Origin: Actinoplanes sp. L3-i22
GTDB taxonomy: Bacteria > Actinomycetota > Actinomycetes > Mycobacteriales > Micromonosporaceae
DNA: 64,000 nt
Reading direction: 5' to 3'
Assembly: GCF_019704555.1 (NCBI RefSeq)
Contig: NZ_AP024745.1
Coordinates: 4,286,501 to 4,350,500, forward strand
The translations under genes and the position numbers were made by a program. Below the pieces are notes generated by a model. It worked only from the letters and a program-made list of their open reading frames with translations. It was not told the DNA's origin and made no database searches. Positions 32,822 to 41,183 of this stretch are shown one piece after another. The first letter of the stretch is position 1; every line of letters begins with the position of its first letter.

Positions 32822-33459
32822 CGGGTGATCCTGGGGTAGGCCCGGACAAAGCGCGGGGTCTCGGCTTCGTCGATCAGGAAGGCGGCCAGGTCGGCGCGGC
32901 CGATCGAGCTCCACACGTGGATCGGCAGGTCGGTGCCGATCCGGCTGTTCGCGGTGGCCGGCCGGTCTGACAGCTTCGGCGGCCGCGCGATCGTCCAGTC
33001 GAGATCGGAGCGGGTGATCAGCGGTTCCATCGTCTCCTTGTCGCGCATCCGGTCGGCCACGCCGGCCCACACCGCGAGCGAGTAGAGCGACCTGTCGTGC
33101 GTCTCCAGGACCCCGTGTGCGCTGACGGCGATCAAGCGGGTCAGCCCGGTCGCCGTCATCGCCGCCAGCGTCGTGCGGATGCCGTCGGTGCACACCGTCG
33201 TGGGGCCACTGTCGGCGCCGCCCAGGGTGCTGATCACGACGTCCGCACCGATCAGGGCGCCGGTCAGGGCCGGGATGTCGTTGACGTCCGGCCAGATCGC
33301 CTCGGTCAGACGCTCGCGCTCGGCGAACGTGGCGTTGCGGCGCACGCAAGCCGTCACGGAGTGCCCGCGATCGAGCGCCGCGTGCACCACGTGCCGTCCG
33401 GTCGCACCGGAGGCGCCGAGCACGGCGACCCGCAACCTCTGTGATACATCCTGTCTCAT
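32818..33459 (-). CDS. NmrA/SDR_a5-like NAD(P)-binding protein
   Basis: 213 residues with the atypical-SDR start LRVAVLGASGATGRHVVHAALDRGHSVTACVR and the later LIAVSAHGVLE and DLDWTIARPPKLSD, diagnostic of NAD(P)H-binding NmrA-like proteins. It lacks the canonical YxxxK, so it may act as a redox sensor or reductase. It is the first gene of the operon with the SDR at 31925. Its ATG (33457-33459) lies within one arm of a CTCATAG/CTATGAG inverted repeat. Confidence 0.85.
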   Translation of the reverse strand: MRQDVSQRLRVAVLGASGATGRHVVHAALDRGHSVTACVRRNATFAERERLTEAIWPDVNDIPALTGALIGADVVISTLGGADSGPTTVCTDGIRTTLAAMTATGLTRLIAVSAHGVLETHDRSLYSLAVWAGVADRMRDKETMEPLITRSDLDWTIARPPKLSDRPATANSRIGTDLPIHVWSSIGRADLAAFLIDEAETPRFVRAYPRITR

Positions 33460-33490
33460 AGTCGAAGTATGCGCGGCGGCTATCTATGAG
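33455..33490. promoter_or_regulatory. Inverted repeat, possible TetR operator
   Basis: CTCATAG (33455-33461) and CTATGAG (33484-33490), perfect 7-base arms separated by 22 bases, in the gap between the oxidoreductase operon and the TetR gene. The left arm overlaps the oxidoreductase start codon, suiting repression. Confidence 0.4.
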
Positions 33491-33515
33491 TCAAGCTGTC
33501 TCGTAAGCTGGGCTG

Positions 33516-34112
33516 GTGAACACCGAGACGGATCCGCGCTACCAGCGCAGCCGGCAGGCCATCCTCACCGCCGCTCGCGAGCTGCTGCTCGAGAAGGGCC
33601 CGGTCGCGGTGACTCACGCGCAGGTCGCCGAGCGCTCCGGGGTGGGGCGGGCGACCGTCTACCGGCATTGGCCGCGGGCCGATCAGCTGCTCGCCGAGGC
33701 GATGGCCACCGTCCCGATGCCGTTGCTCGACAACCCGACCATCCCGACCCGGACGTGGCTGACCCGTGAGTTGACCGCGCTCGCCCGGCAGCTCGACCTG
33801 GTCGATGTGCGCGCCGTGGCAGCCACGCTGGCCAGCACCGCGCTCTGGGACGAGCAGATGGACGCTCGGCGCGCGCAGTTCGCCACGATCCTGGCCGAGC
33901 GCCTCGCCGGCGCGCTCGATGCGGCCCAGGCCCGCGGCGAGGTCAGTCTCGCCATGCCCAGCCGCGACGCCGCGGCGCTGGTCATCGGCCCGCTCTACTA
34001 CCGCAGCACGATCGAACACCGTCCCGCCGAGTCAACGCTCATCGAAACCGCGATCACCGCCATCGGAACCTGGACCACGCCGGCAACCCCGCTCCTCGAT
34101 CAGATCCACTGA
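33516..34112 (+). CDS. TetR-family transcriptional regulator
   Basis: 198 residues from GTG 33516. N-terminal HTH: RQAILTAARELLLEKGPVAVTHAQVAERSGVGRATVYRHW, the TetR_N signature, then an all-helical ligand domain (LARQLDLVDVRAVAATLASTALWDEQM, RDAALVIGPLYYRSTIE). Divergent from the NmrA/SDR operon 57 bases away, its probable target. Confidence 0.9.
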   Translation: MNTETDPRYQRSRQAILTAARELLLEKGPVAVTHAQVAERSGVGRATVYRHWPRADQLLAEAMATVPMPLLDNPTIPTRTWLTRELTALARQLDLVDVRAVAATLASTALWDEQMDARRAQFATILAERLAGALDAAQARGEVSLAMPSRDAAALVIGPLYYRSTIEHRPAESTLIETAITAIGTWTTPATPLLDQIH

Positions 34113-34416
34113 TCTCGGCTACCTGTCCGGACCTCAATGAGGCAACGTCCGGCGTTCACGCTGTGCCACCGGATGAGAGGCGCTGACGACGCGGATCGCG
34201 GCAGCTCAGTGCATTGTTCCGTTGGCAAGGCTGGATGTCGTCCAGCTGGAGTTGCGCTCCGGAGATCCCAGGACTTCGATGGTGAACGGCGCGAAGTTGG
34301 TCACCACCTCGATCATGGCCATGTTCATACCAGGTCACACCAGGCAAAATGCGTCATTCGTCAGCGTGGAGTCCGCGCCGCGTCATCCCTCGTTGCGGCC
34401 CAAATAGGCTGATCTC
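34113..34416. other. Intergenic stretch without a convincing gene
   Basis: About 300 bases, less GC-biased by codon position. A 40-codon minus-strand frame (34206-34328, MNMAMIEVVTNFAPFTIEVL...) is possible but has no clear ribosome binding site, and an opposing plus-strand frame has no protein-like composition. No RNA gene or strong hairpin was seen. Confidence 0.4.
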
Positions 34417-34761
34417 GTGGAACAGCCCGGCCCCAGATTCGTTGCTGCTTTCGTCCGTTGTGTCGCCGTGCTTGCCTTGGAGGCCGACGCGCAGATCGCA
34501 TGGCTCCGAGAAAGGGGTCTCCCGCTGGTGGATGAGCTGGCGCTGGAGTTCGACGACGGTTTCCGGCTGGTACCGACCTTCATCGAGCGTGGCTGGTTGG
34601 ACGCTGTGGCGCTACCCGTGCTGGCCGAGATCGATCAATACCTCAGTTCGATGAGCGGGGAGCACAACACCGACCTGTGGCAAGTCGAGGCCTTGGCCAG
34701 GAGAGCGGAATGGGGTCAGATCAGGACGTTGGCAAGGGCGGCATTGATGCTTTTGGCCTGA
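34417..34761 (+). CDS. Hypothetical protein
   Basis: 114 residues from GTG 34417: FVAAFVRCVAVLALEADAQIAWL, then a helical and acidic chain ending ARAALMLLA. No membrane segment of sufficient length, no motif. The reading frame shows host-like codon bias and is convergent with the zinc-ribbon gene downstream. Function unknown; similar proteins often accompany immunity or SUKH-type loci in actinobacteria. Confidence 0.55.
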   Translation: MEQPGPRFVAAFVRCVAVLALEADAQIAWLRERGLPLVDELALEFDDGFRLVPTFIERGWLDAVALPVLAEIDQYLSSMSGEHNTDLWQVEALARRAEWGQIRTLARAALMLLA

Positions 34762-34813
34762 CCGACGCACTGCTTTCGGTGCGATCGGTAGCCGATGTCG
34801 ACTGGAGTGCCGA

Positions 34814-35326
34814 TCAAGCGGGTGCGAAATTCCATTGGGCCGGCAGCGCGCTGTCGCACAGGGCGCAGGTGAAGTCCGCGTCACGGACGATGTTGCGCTC
34901 GCCGCAGGAAAGGCATCTACGGAAGACGATCTTGACGGCGAAGTCACCTGGGTGGTCCAGGCCGAGGCCGTCGAGGGCTTCACCCACTGCCGGCCAGCAG
35001 TCAGGGTCGGGGCAGTAGCCGGTCGATTGATTGGTCACCTCAAGTACGCCGCGAACACCGGCATTGTGCAAGAACGTCATCTCGCCCGCGGCGAGCACTT
35101 CCCGGCCGGCGGCGAGTGCGACGTGTTCGCTACGGCGCGGAGCGAGCCCGAGGCGACCATCGAGCGTCACGACGAAGGTGAACGGCTCGTCCAACTCGGC
35201 GGGTATACGCCCGGCGAGCCAGCGGTCGAGGGCCTCGCGGGATTGGACGATGATCGCATCCGGTGCCGGGAGCTCGTCGTGAAGTTCCGCCGGCCCGACG
35301 TAGCGGTACCGACGCAGGTGGTTCAT
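34814..35326 (-). CDS. Hypothetical protein with C-terminal zinc ribbon
   Basis: 170 residues from ATG 35326 (MNHLRRYRYVGPAELHDEL). The C-terminal CLSCGERNIVRDADFTCALC is a C-x2-C...C-x2-C zinc ribbon; a further CPDPDC lies about 45 residues earlier. The N-terminal half is a mixed alpha/beta region without a known family. Possibly a nucleic-acid or protein-binding factor. Function unassigned. Confidence 0.7.
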   Translation of the reverse strand: MNHLRRYRYVGPAELHDELPAPDAIIVQSREALDRWLAGRIPAELDEPFTFVVTLDGRLGLAPRRSEHVALAAGREVLAAGEMTFLHNAGVRGVLEVTNQSTGYCPDPDCWPAVGEALDGLGLDHPGDFAVKIVFRRCLSCGERNIVRDADFTCALCDSALPAQWNFAPA

Positions 35327-35416
35327 CGCGCGACGATAACCAGCCGTAGCGTAACTTGTCGATCCGTTTCCGCTCGCCACCGCCGACGGCATCCATGTCC
35401 CGGTCAATCAAGGACG

Positions 35417-35839
35417 TCAGTTGGTGATGCGGCCTTCGGAGGTGTCGACCACGAAACAGGCGCACTGCAGAATTTCCAGGAGTGCGGCTCGAAGCAGGCG
35501 GATTGCATCGTCGCTCACGTCGAGCTGCAGGCGGCAGTCACGCGGGAAGTCGAGGGCCGCGGCGCTTCGTGGACCGAATTCAAGGGACAGTTCGTGGCCG
35601 ATGAGGGTCCAGGCACCCGGACCGGGCGCGACCGATCCAGCACCGTTGATCACCTCATCCACCCACCCGTCGAAGCGCAACCGGATCAACATGATGTGAA
35701 CGCCTGCGGCACCGAGGGCTACCGTGAGCTCGTCGTCGGTCTGCCAGACGTCGACCCGGTCGACGCGCAGTTGCGTGCTGTTCACGTGCGGACCGTACAG
35801 CGAGGCCGCCCACAACGCGCCGGTAAAACGCGGGAGCAT
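35417..35839 (-). CDS. Hypothetical protein
   Basis: 140 residues from ATG 35839 (MLPRFTGALWAASLYGPH), preceded by GGAGAG; a longer frame to 35887 is less likely. Beta-rich with strands TQLRVDRVDVWQTDDELTVAL and HIMLIRLRFDGWVDEVING, then a helical end. No family recognised. Together with the preceding zinc-ribbon gene on the same strand it may form a short operon. Confidence 0.6.
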   Translation of the reverse strand: MLPRFTGALWAASLYGPHVNSTQLRVDRVDVWQTDDELTVALGAAGVHIMLIRLRFDGWVDEVINGAGSVAPGPGAWTLIGHELSLEFGPRSAAALDFPRDCRLQLDVSDDAIRLLRAALLEILQCACFVVDTSEGRITN

Positions 35840-35933
35840 GCACGCTCTCCGGCACGACCGCGGCCCGGAGGGCGTAACGATTTGCACGCAGTGTGACGAC
35901 TGGTGCTACGACCGCGTGCGACCGGCGGCAAAT

Positions 35934-36080
35934 TCAAATCGCCTCAGGTCCGGAGTCCGGACCGATATAGATCTCGCTTCCGTCGGACCGCCATGCGGAA
36001 CCTCCGCTGGGCACGTGTACGACCATGTCACCAGCTTCCAGGCTGACTGCGCCATCATCCGCGCCATCGGTCCATTCCAC
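35934..36080 (-). CDS. Possible small protein (48 aa)
   Basis: A frame from GTG 36080, preceded by GGAGAGATCGCC, to TGA at 35934 encodes an acidic peptide (VEWTDGADDGAVSLEAGDMV..., ending IYIGPDSGPEAI). The good ribosome binding site supports it, but the length is short and it may be a gene remnant. It lies in the otherwise empty 400-base interval before the sigma factor gene. Confidence 0.3.
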   Translation of the reverse strand: MEWTDGADDGAVSLEAGDMVVHVPSGGSAWRSDGSEIYIGPDSGPEAI

Positions 36081-36245
36081 GGCGATCTCTCCGCGCGCTC
36101 AGCGGATAGACCTCCGTGGTTGGCTCGAACGCTACTGCGATCGCGACATCCGATGTGCAGTCCGTTCGTACCGACGAAATTTGTTGTTGGATTCGTGCAA
36201 CAGTTCGGGCCCGGCGAGCGTGTTGGTACGTCGGGGGAGGTGGGA

Positions 36246-36818
36246 GTGGTCGAGGACTTCGGGTCGTTCGTCCGTGACCGTACGTCTGCGCTGCTGCGTT
36301 ATGGCTTCGTCCTGTCGGGCAATCCCCATGACGCCGCCGATCTGGCGCAGGAGGCGCTGGTCCGGTTGGGCGAGCGGTGGTTGAAGGTCAGCGCGCAGGG
36401 CGATCCGGAGGGCTACGTTCGCACGACGATGGCGCGGCTGCACATCAGTTGGTGGCGTCGTCGCCGGCGGGAGCATCCGGTGCTGGTCCTGCCGGAGCAG
36501 AGCTACGTCGACGCCGGCATCGCCGAGGCCGAGGGCGATCTCGGTCTGTGGCATGCGGTGACCGCCCTGCCGCCCCGCCAGCGGGCGGTTCTCATGCTGC
36601 GCTACCACGAGCAGCTCAGCGACGAGGAGATCGCCCGGTTGCTGGGGGTTTCCCGGGGAACGGTGCGCAGCCAGGCCGCTCGGGGCCTGGACAAGCTGCG
36701 CGAGGTTGCCGAGTCGCGGGTGGACGGGGCAGCGGTGCGCGGTCCGGCCGCTCGGGGCCGGGACCAGGTGCGCGAGGTCGCCGAGTCGCCGGTTGCCAGA
36801 CAAGTCAGTGGGAGGTAG
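36246..36818 (+). CDS. SigE-family ECF RNA polymerase sigma factor with C-terminal repeat
   Basis: 190 residues from GTG 36246, preceded by GGGGGAGG. Region 2 (FGSFVRDRTSALLRYGFVLSGNPHDAADLAQEALVRLGERW) and region 4 (ALPPRQRAVLMLRYHEQLSDEEIARLLGVSRGTVRSQAARGLDKL) are complete. After region 4 the protein carries an extra tail that repeats the end of region 4: AARGLDKLREVAES is followed 24 residues later by AARGRDQVREVAES. The next gene, 6 bases on, encodes a single-pass membrane protein that probably acts as its partner or anti-sigma factor. Confidence 0.88.
   Translation: MVEDFGSFVRDRTSALLRYGFVLSGNPHDAADLAQEALVRLGERWLKVSAQGDPEGYVRTTMARLHISWWRRRRREHPVLVLPEQSYVDAGIAEAEGDLGLWHAVTALPPRQRAVLMLRYHEQLSDEEIARLLGVSRGTVRSQAARGLDKLREVAESRVDGAAVRGPAARGRDQVREVAESPVARQVSGR
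36675..36802 (+). repeat. 72-bp imperfect tandem duplication at the sigma gene 3' end
   Basis: GCCGCTCGGGGCC recurs at 36675 and 36747. The 72-base period duplicates 24 codons and extends the C-terminus without breaking the frame. Confidence 0.8.
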
Positions 36819-36824
36819 CCGCGC

Positions 36825-38078
36825 ATGCGCGACTTGGAGGACGATCTGACCCGTACGTTCCGGGCGGCCGGCGTGGCCGCTCCGGACTCCGGGCCGGGTT
36901 TTTCGGCGGCGCTGAGCGCCCGCCGGCGCCGGCGTACCCGGACCAGGACGGCCACGATGGTCGGCGCCTTCGCGGCGGTGGTCGCGGTTGCGGCCGGGGT
37001 GGCGGTCTTCGCCGCACCCGTCGCCCGGCAGCCGGACCTGGCGCAGTCACTCGATCCGGCGCCGCTGCCGACCGGATCATTGCCCACCGTTGCCCTGTCC
37101 GCGGCCAAGCCGTTTCGCGACCTGTGGCCGGACGCGCTGGTCGAGCTGCCGCTGCGGTTGCCGGGCGGGCGGCGGTACTCCGTCGTGGCGCCATTGGACG
37201 GCGACGAGTACCTGGTAGCGCCGCGGGACGACCTGACGAGGCCCCTGCCGGTGGTGCTCAACGCCCGGACCGGTGCGGCACGGAAGCTGGGAACGGTTCC
37301 GAGTTCCGGCTACGCCGCCTACGACCAGGCCGGCACCTACCTGACCGAGCACTACATCGTGTGGGTGGTGGCGGCTCAGCAGAAGGGCGGCGCCATGTAT
37401 CACGAGGTGTGGAGCGCGCCCAGGGACGGCGGCACGGCCGTGCGCCGGGCCAGGTTCGGCCCGGGCGACATGACGGTGTCGGTCGCCGAGGCCGGCGGGG
37501 TCTTCTACGCCAGTACCGAGCCCGCTGCGGGGGGCGGGGCGGTCTACCGGATTCCGGATGGCGGCGAGCCGCAGAAGGTGGCCGGTAGTGAGGGGTACGT
37601 TCTGCGATACGGGTCGTGGGCCGTGCGAAACCCGGTGCGGTCGACGGAAGATTCGGCACCGGCGGCGGTGGAGGCTCCCCGGTTCTGGAACGTGGCCACC
37701 GGTGAGCGCCGCACACCGCGCACCCTGACCGGGGTCACCCTGATCGACTGCAATCCGAGCATCTGCGTCGGGCGGGCCGCGGGGAGCCTGGTGAGCTATG
37801 GCATCGACGGCAGTCGACCGCTGCGGACGTCCGGCGACGCGGTGGACCCGACCGGCGCTGACACGTGCGGCTCGTGCCTGCCAGGAATCAATGTGTTCTA
37901 CGACGACAGCTACGGCCGATTCCTCCAGCTCCGGCTCAAGTCCGGCGTCTACCTGTGGGACCGGAACACCAACACCCTCGGTACGCAGCAGGACGGGTCC
38001 TCCGGGGACGGAGATGTGATCGACGTGGGTCAGCCCGGCGGCAAGCAACACCTGCTCCTTCTCAGCAGGATCCGCTGA
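36825..38078 (+). CDS. Single-pass membrane protein, probable sigma-factor partner
   Basis: 417 residues. A short cytoplasmic N-terminus (MRDLEDDLTRTFRAAGVAAPD) resembles the start of SigE-family-associated membrane proteins, followed by a basic stretch (RRRRRTRTRT) and one transmembrane helix (MVGAFAAVVAVAAGVAVFAAP). The exterior 330 residues look like a beta-propeller or sugar-binding fold (repeated GG-turn strands; CNPSIC and CGSCLPG cysteines could form disulfides). It starts 6 bases after the sigma gene and is certainly co-transcribed. Anti-sigma activity is inferred from position only. Confidence 0.75.
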   Translation: MRDLEDDLTRTFRAAGVAAPDSGPGFSAALSARRRRRTRTRTATMVGAFAAVVAVAAGVAVFAAPVARQPDLAQSLDPAPLPTGSLPTVALSAAKPFRDLWPDALVELPLRLPGGRRYSVVAPLDGDEYLVAPRDDLTRPLPVVLNARTGAARKLGTVPSSGYAAYDQAGTYLTEHYIVWVVAAQQKGGAMYHEVWSAPRDGGTAVRRARFGPGDMTVSVAEAGGVFYASTEPAAGGGAVYRIPDGGEPQKVAGSEGYVLRYGSWAVRNPVRSTEDSAPAAVEAPRFWNVATGERRTPRTLTGVTLIDCNPSICVGRAAGSLVSYGIDGSRPLRTSGDAVDPTGADTCGSCLPGINVFYDDSYGRFLQLRLKSGVYLWDRNTNTLGTQQDGSSGDGDVIDVGQPGGKQHLLLLSRIR

Positions 38079-38225
38079 GCCCGGCACGCCGAGCGTGAGT
38101 ACCGGATAGCTCCGCGACGCCGCCCGGCCTGACGCGACCCGGGCTCTACACCAACCTCACACCCCCGACGGGCTGGCCGCAGGCCATGCCCGTGACTGGC
38201 GCGTGCCCGAAGACAGGAGCAGATC

Positions 38226-39473
38226 TTGAGTGCCGCCGCTGCCCTCGCGCCGCGCGTCGACCACCGGATTCCCGGGCTGGACGGGCTGCGCGGTCTGGCC
38301 GCCGGCTACGTCGTGCTGCATCACTGCTGGCTGCTGGCCTTCCCCGGCTATCCGGCCAACACCGGCCCGGGCTGGCTCGGATGGCTGGTCCACGGCCGGC
38401 TCGCGGTCGTCGTGTTCATCACCCTGTCGGGCTTCTCCCTGGCGATCTCGCCGGCCCGCAACGCCTGGCGCCTCGGCGGCGCGCTGCAATACGCCCGGCG
38501 CCGCGCCCGCCGAATTTTGCCGGCCTATTGGGCGGCCCTCGCCGCCAGCGCGCTGATCGCGACCATCGTGCCGGCCCTGCCGCTCAGCGCCCCGCCGACG
38601 CTACGGTCGGCCATCGTCTACGGCCTGCTGCTGCAAGACGTCGTCGCCGCGCCCGCCCCCAACGGCGCCTTCTGGTCGATCGCGGTGGAAGCCGGCCTGT
38701 ACCTGGCCTTCCCGCTCGTGTTGCTGACCCGCCGGCGGTTCGGGGCGACAGCCACGCTCGCCGCCGTCACGGTGCCGGTGGTGACCGCCGGACTGCTCGT
38801 GCCCGAGCTGTCCCTCGGGCCCCGAGCGACCGGTTACACGCTGGAACTGGCGCCGCTGTTCACCGTGGGTGTGCTGGCGGCCGGCATCGTCTCCGCCGGC
38901 GCCCGGATCCGACGCCTGCCCTGGCTCGCCCTGGCCACGATGGCCGGCGCACCGGTCCTGATGCTGATCGCGTTTCGCGGCTCAGCGTGGACGGCCGGTC
39001 ACTACTACTGGCTGGACCTTGCCGTCGGGCCGGCCATCGGCCTGTTCCTCGCGGCCCTGGCCACCCACCGACCGGTCCGGCTGATAAGCCTGCTGAGCTG
39101 CGCGCCGTTGCAGAAGCTCGGCGGGTTCTCCTACAGCCTCTACCTGATCCACATGCCGATCGTCGCCCTGATCAGCACCCTGATCGTGAAGCCCCGCACC
39201 AGTTCACACCTGACAACCTTCGCAGTCACCGCAGTCCTGGTGATTCCCGTCTGCTTGGCAACGGCACGGTTGTTCGCAGCCGTCTTCGAAATCCCGTTCC
39301 AACGCCGCGACGCCCGTCTCCGGGGCAGCCCCATCACGGCAGCAACGCTGCGTGGTGTCTCCATGCGGGGACGAGACTCGCCACCCGTTCCAATTGCTGG
39401 TGTTGCGAGCGTAGGCCGAGCCCGCCGAGCCGGACGACGATGTGGCGGGCCCCGGCGTCGATGTACTGGTTGA
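38226..39473 (+). CDS. Acyltransferase-3 family membrane protein
   Basis: 415 residues from TTG 38226, with AGGAG 8 bases upstream. Hallmarks: RIPGLDGLRGLAAGYVVLHHCWLL, VVVFITLSGFSLAIS and GAFWSIAVEAGLYLAFPLVLL, with about ten membrane helices and KLGGFSYSLYLIHMPIVALI near the end. These enzymes O-acylate sugars, polysaccharides or lipids at the membrane. The last about 50 residues (after EIPFQRRD) are Arg/Pro/Gly-rich and overlap the 3' end of the convergent LLM gene by 140 bases, suggesting loss of the original stop codon. Confidence 0.85.
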   Translation: MSAAAALAPRVDHRIPGLDGLRGLAAGYVVLHHCWLLAFPGYPANTGPGWLGWLVHGRLAVVVFITLSGFSLAISPARNAWRLGGALQYARRRARRILPAYWAALAASALIATIVPALPLSAPPTLRSAIVYGLLLQDVVAAPAPNGAFWSIAVEAGLYLAFPLVLLTRRRFGATATLAAVTVPVVTAGLLVPELSLGPRATGYTLELAPLFTVGVLAAGIVSAGARIRRLPWLALATMAGAPVLMLIAFRGSAWTAGHYYWLDLAVGPAIGLFLAALATHRPVRLISLLSCAPLQKLGGFSYSLYLIHMPIVALISTLIVKPRTSSHLTTFAVTAVLVIPVCLATARLFAAVFEIPFQRRDARLRGSPITAATLRGVSMRGRDSPPVPIAGVASVGRARRAGRRCGGPRRRCTG

Positions 39474-40305
39474 CGGCGGCGCGAACCCGATCGGGCGAGC
39501 CGGCGACGACGGCCTGGATCTTGTTGAGTTCGGTGAGCGGCATGCCGTAGGTAGTGGTGGCGTACTGCTCGATCTGCCTGCCGGCGCGGTCCTCGTCCTC
39601 GTCGATCAGCGCGGTCACGAACAGCGCGGGCGTGATCGCCCCGGTCGCGCGGCCGGCGTCGGTCGCCGCCTTGTGGATCTCGAGCAGGCCGGCGGCGTAG
39701 TCGGCCGGGTCGGGCGGATACGGCAACCATCCGTCGTAGCCTCGCCCGGTGCGCACCAGCGCGGCAGGTGTGGCACCACCGAGCCAGATCGGCGGTCCCC
39801 CGGCGCGGAACGGCTGGGTCGCCGGCGGGATGTCGTCGTACCGGAAGAACTCGCCGTGGAATTCGGTGGCCCCGGCCCACAGCGCGCGCCACAGCGCGAC
39901 GGTCTCGTCCAGCCGGGCGAAGCGCCGCTGCCACGGAACCTCGGACAGGGTGTAGAACGGTCGCCCGAAGCGGCCGGGGAAACCGGCACCGACCGCCACG
40001 GCCAGCCGGCCACCGGAGAGAAGATCGATCGATGCCAGCGCCTGTGCGGCCTGTATCGGCCGGCGCAGGAACGGAAGTAGCGCACCGGTGCCCAGCGTCG
40101 CGGTGGCCGTGGTCGCGGCCAGCGCGGCCAGCATCGTCAGGGCCTCGATGCGCGGGCTGATCAGGGAGTCGTTGACGAACAGCGAGGAAAGTCCGAACCC
40201 CTCGGCCGTACGACCGAAGGCGATCAGCTCACGCGGGTCGTCGCCGGCGCCCGCTGCAATACCGGTCGGAAGTAGTACACCTATGTCCACGGCGATGATG
40301 CTCAC
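39334..40305 (-). CDS. LLM-class flavin-dependent oxidoreductase
   Basis: 323 residues from GTG 40305 (VSIIAVDIGVLLPTGIA); GTG 40290 is an alternative. Luciferase-like fold markers: EGFGLSSLFVNDSLI, TLGTGALLPFLRRPIQAAQALASIDLLSGGRLAVAVGAGF and RAGGPPIWLGGATPAAL. Likely F420- or FMN-dependent. Divergent from the MmyB-type regulator 73 bases away, a pairing seen repeatedly in actinobacteria, suggesting control by it. The 3' end overlaps the acyltransferase gene. Confidence 0.87.
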   Translation of the reverse strand: MSIIAVDIGVLLPTGIAAGAGDDPRELIAFGRTAEGFGLSSLFVNDSLISPRIEALTMLAALAATTATATLGTGALLPFLRRPIQAAQALASIDLLSGGRLAVAVGAGFPGRFGRPFYTLSEVPWQRRFARLDETVALWRALWAGATEFHGEFFRYDDIPPATQPFRAGGPPIWLGGATPAALVRTGRGYDGWLPYPPDPADYAAGLLEIHKAATDAGRATGAITPALFVTALIDEDEDRAGRQIEQYATTTYGMPLTELNKIQAVVAGSPDRVRAAVNQYIDAGARHIVVRLGGLGLRSQHQQLERVASLVPAWRHHAALLP

Positions 40306-40378
40306 CGGTGGCCGTACCACTCGGCAATTCCCTGCAGGGTATGGCCGGCAGGCCCCGGTTGCGACTAAATACAGGCCT

Positions 40379-41152
40379 ATGGACTTTCCCCGGGTGCTGC
40401 GGGAACGGCGTACCGAGCGGCGCATCAGCCAGCTCGAGATGGCCTCCCGGGCCGGTACCACCCAGCGGCACCTGAGCTTCATCGAGTCGGGCCGGTCGGT
40501 TCCGGGCCGCGCCATGGTGGTGCGTCTCGCGGAAACGCTGAATCTGTCGCTGCGGGAGCGTAACGAGTTGTTGCTGGCCGCGGGCTACGCGCCGGCCTAC
40601 CCGCAGACGCCGCTCGACGATGCCGCGCTGGCGCCGGTGCGGGCCGCGCTCGGGCACATCCTTGCCGGGCACCAGCCGTACCCGGCGCTGATCGTCGACC
40701 GTAGCGGGGCCATGGTCGCGGCGAACGACGCGTTCGGCCTGATCGTCGCGGGTGCCTCAGCCGATCTGGTCGGCCCGGGTCGCAACGTGTACCGCTTGGC
40801 GCTGCACCCGGACGGTATCGCGCCGCGCATCCGCAACCTCGCCGAATGGGGGCGCCACATTCTGGACCGCCTCGGGCATGCGACGGAGCTTCGCGACGAG
40901 CTGTCGAAGTATGTGCCCGAGCTGGAACCGTCCTCCGGGCAGCTGGGGTTCGCGGTACCGCTGCAACTGGACTCGCCCTACGGCCTGCTGCATCTGATCA
41001 CCACCGTGATGACATTCGCGACGGCGACCGACATCACGCTCGCGGAACTCAAGATCGAAGCGTTCCTGCCGGCTGACGCCGCCACCGCGAAGGCGTTGCA
41101 TGAGGCGTCGCTCGCCCTCGTCAAGGGTCACGAGGGGCGCGGTGACCCTTGA
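40379..41152 (+). CDS. XRE-family regulator with MmyB-like ligand domain
   Basis: 257 residues from ATG 40379. HTH: LRERRTERRISQLEMASRAGTTQRHLSFIESGRSVPGRAMVVRLAETLNL, then AGYAPAYPQTPLDD and a C-terminal PAS/MmyB-like domain (PALIVDRSGAMVAANDAFGLIVAG..., RLALHPDGIAPRIRNLAEWGRHIL). MmyB regulators sense fatty-acid-like ligands and usually act on the divergent oxidoreductase, here the LLM gene. Confidence 0.9.
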   Translation: MDFPRVLRERRTERRISQLEMASRAGTTQRHLSFIESGRSVPGRAMVVRLAETLNLSLRERNELLLAAGYAPAYPQTPLDDAALAPVRAALGHILAGHQPYPALIVDRSGAMVAANDAFGLIVAGASADLVGPGRNVYRLALHPDGIAPRIRNLAEWGRHILDRLGHATELRDELSKYVPELEPSSGQLGFAVPLQLDSPYGLLHLITTVMTFATATDITLAELKIEAFLPADAATAKALHEASLALVKGHEGRGDP

Positions 41153-41183
41153 CGGGGTGAACGAAGCCAGGGTGGATCAAGGG

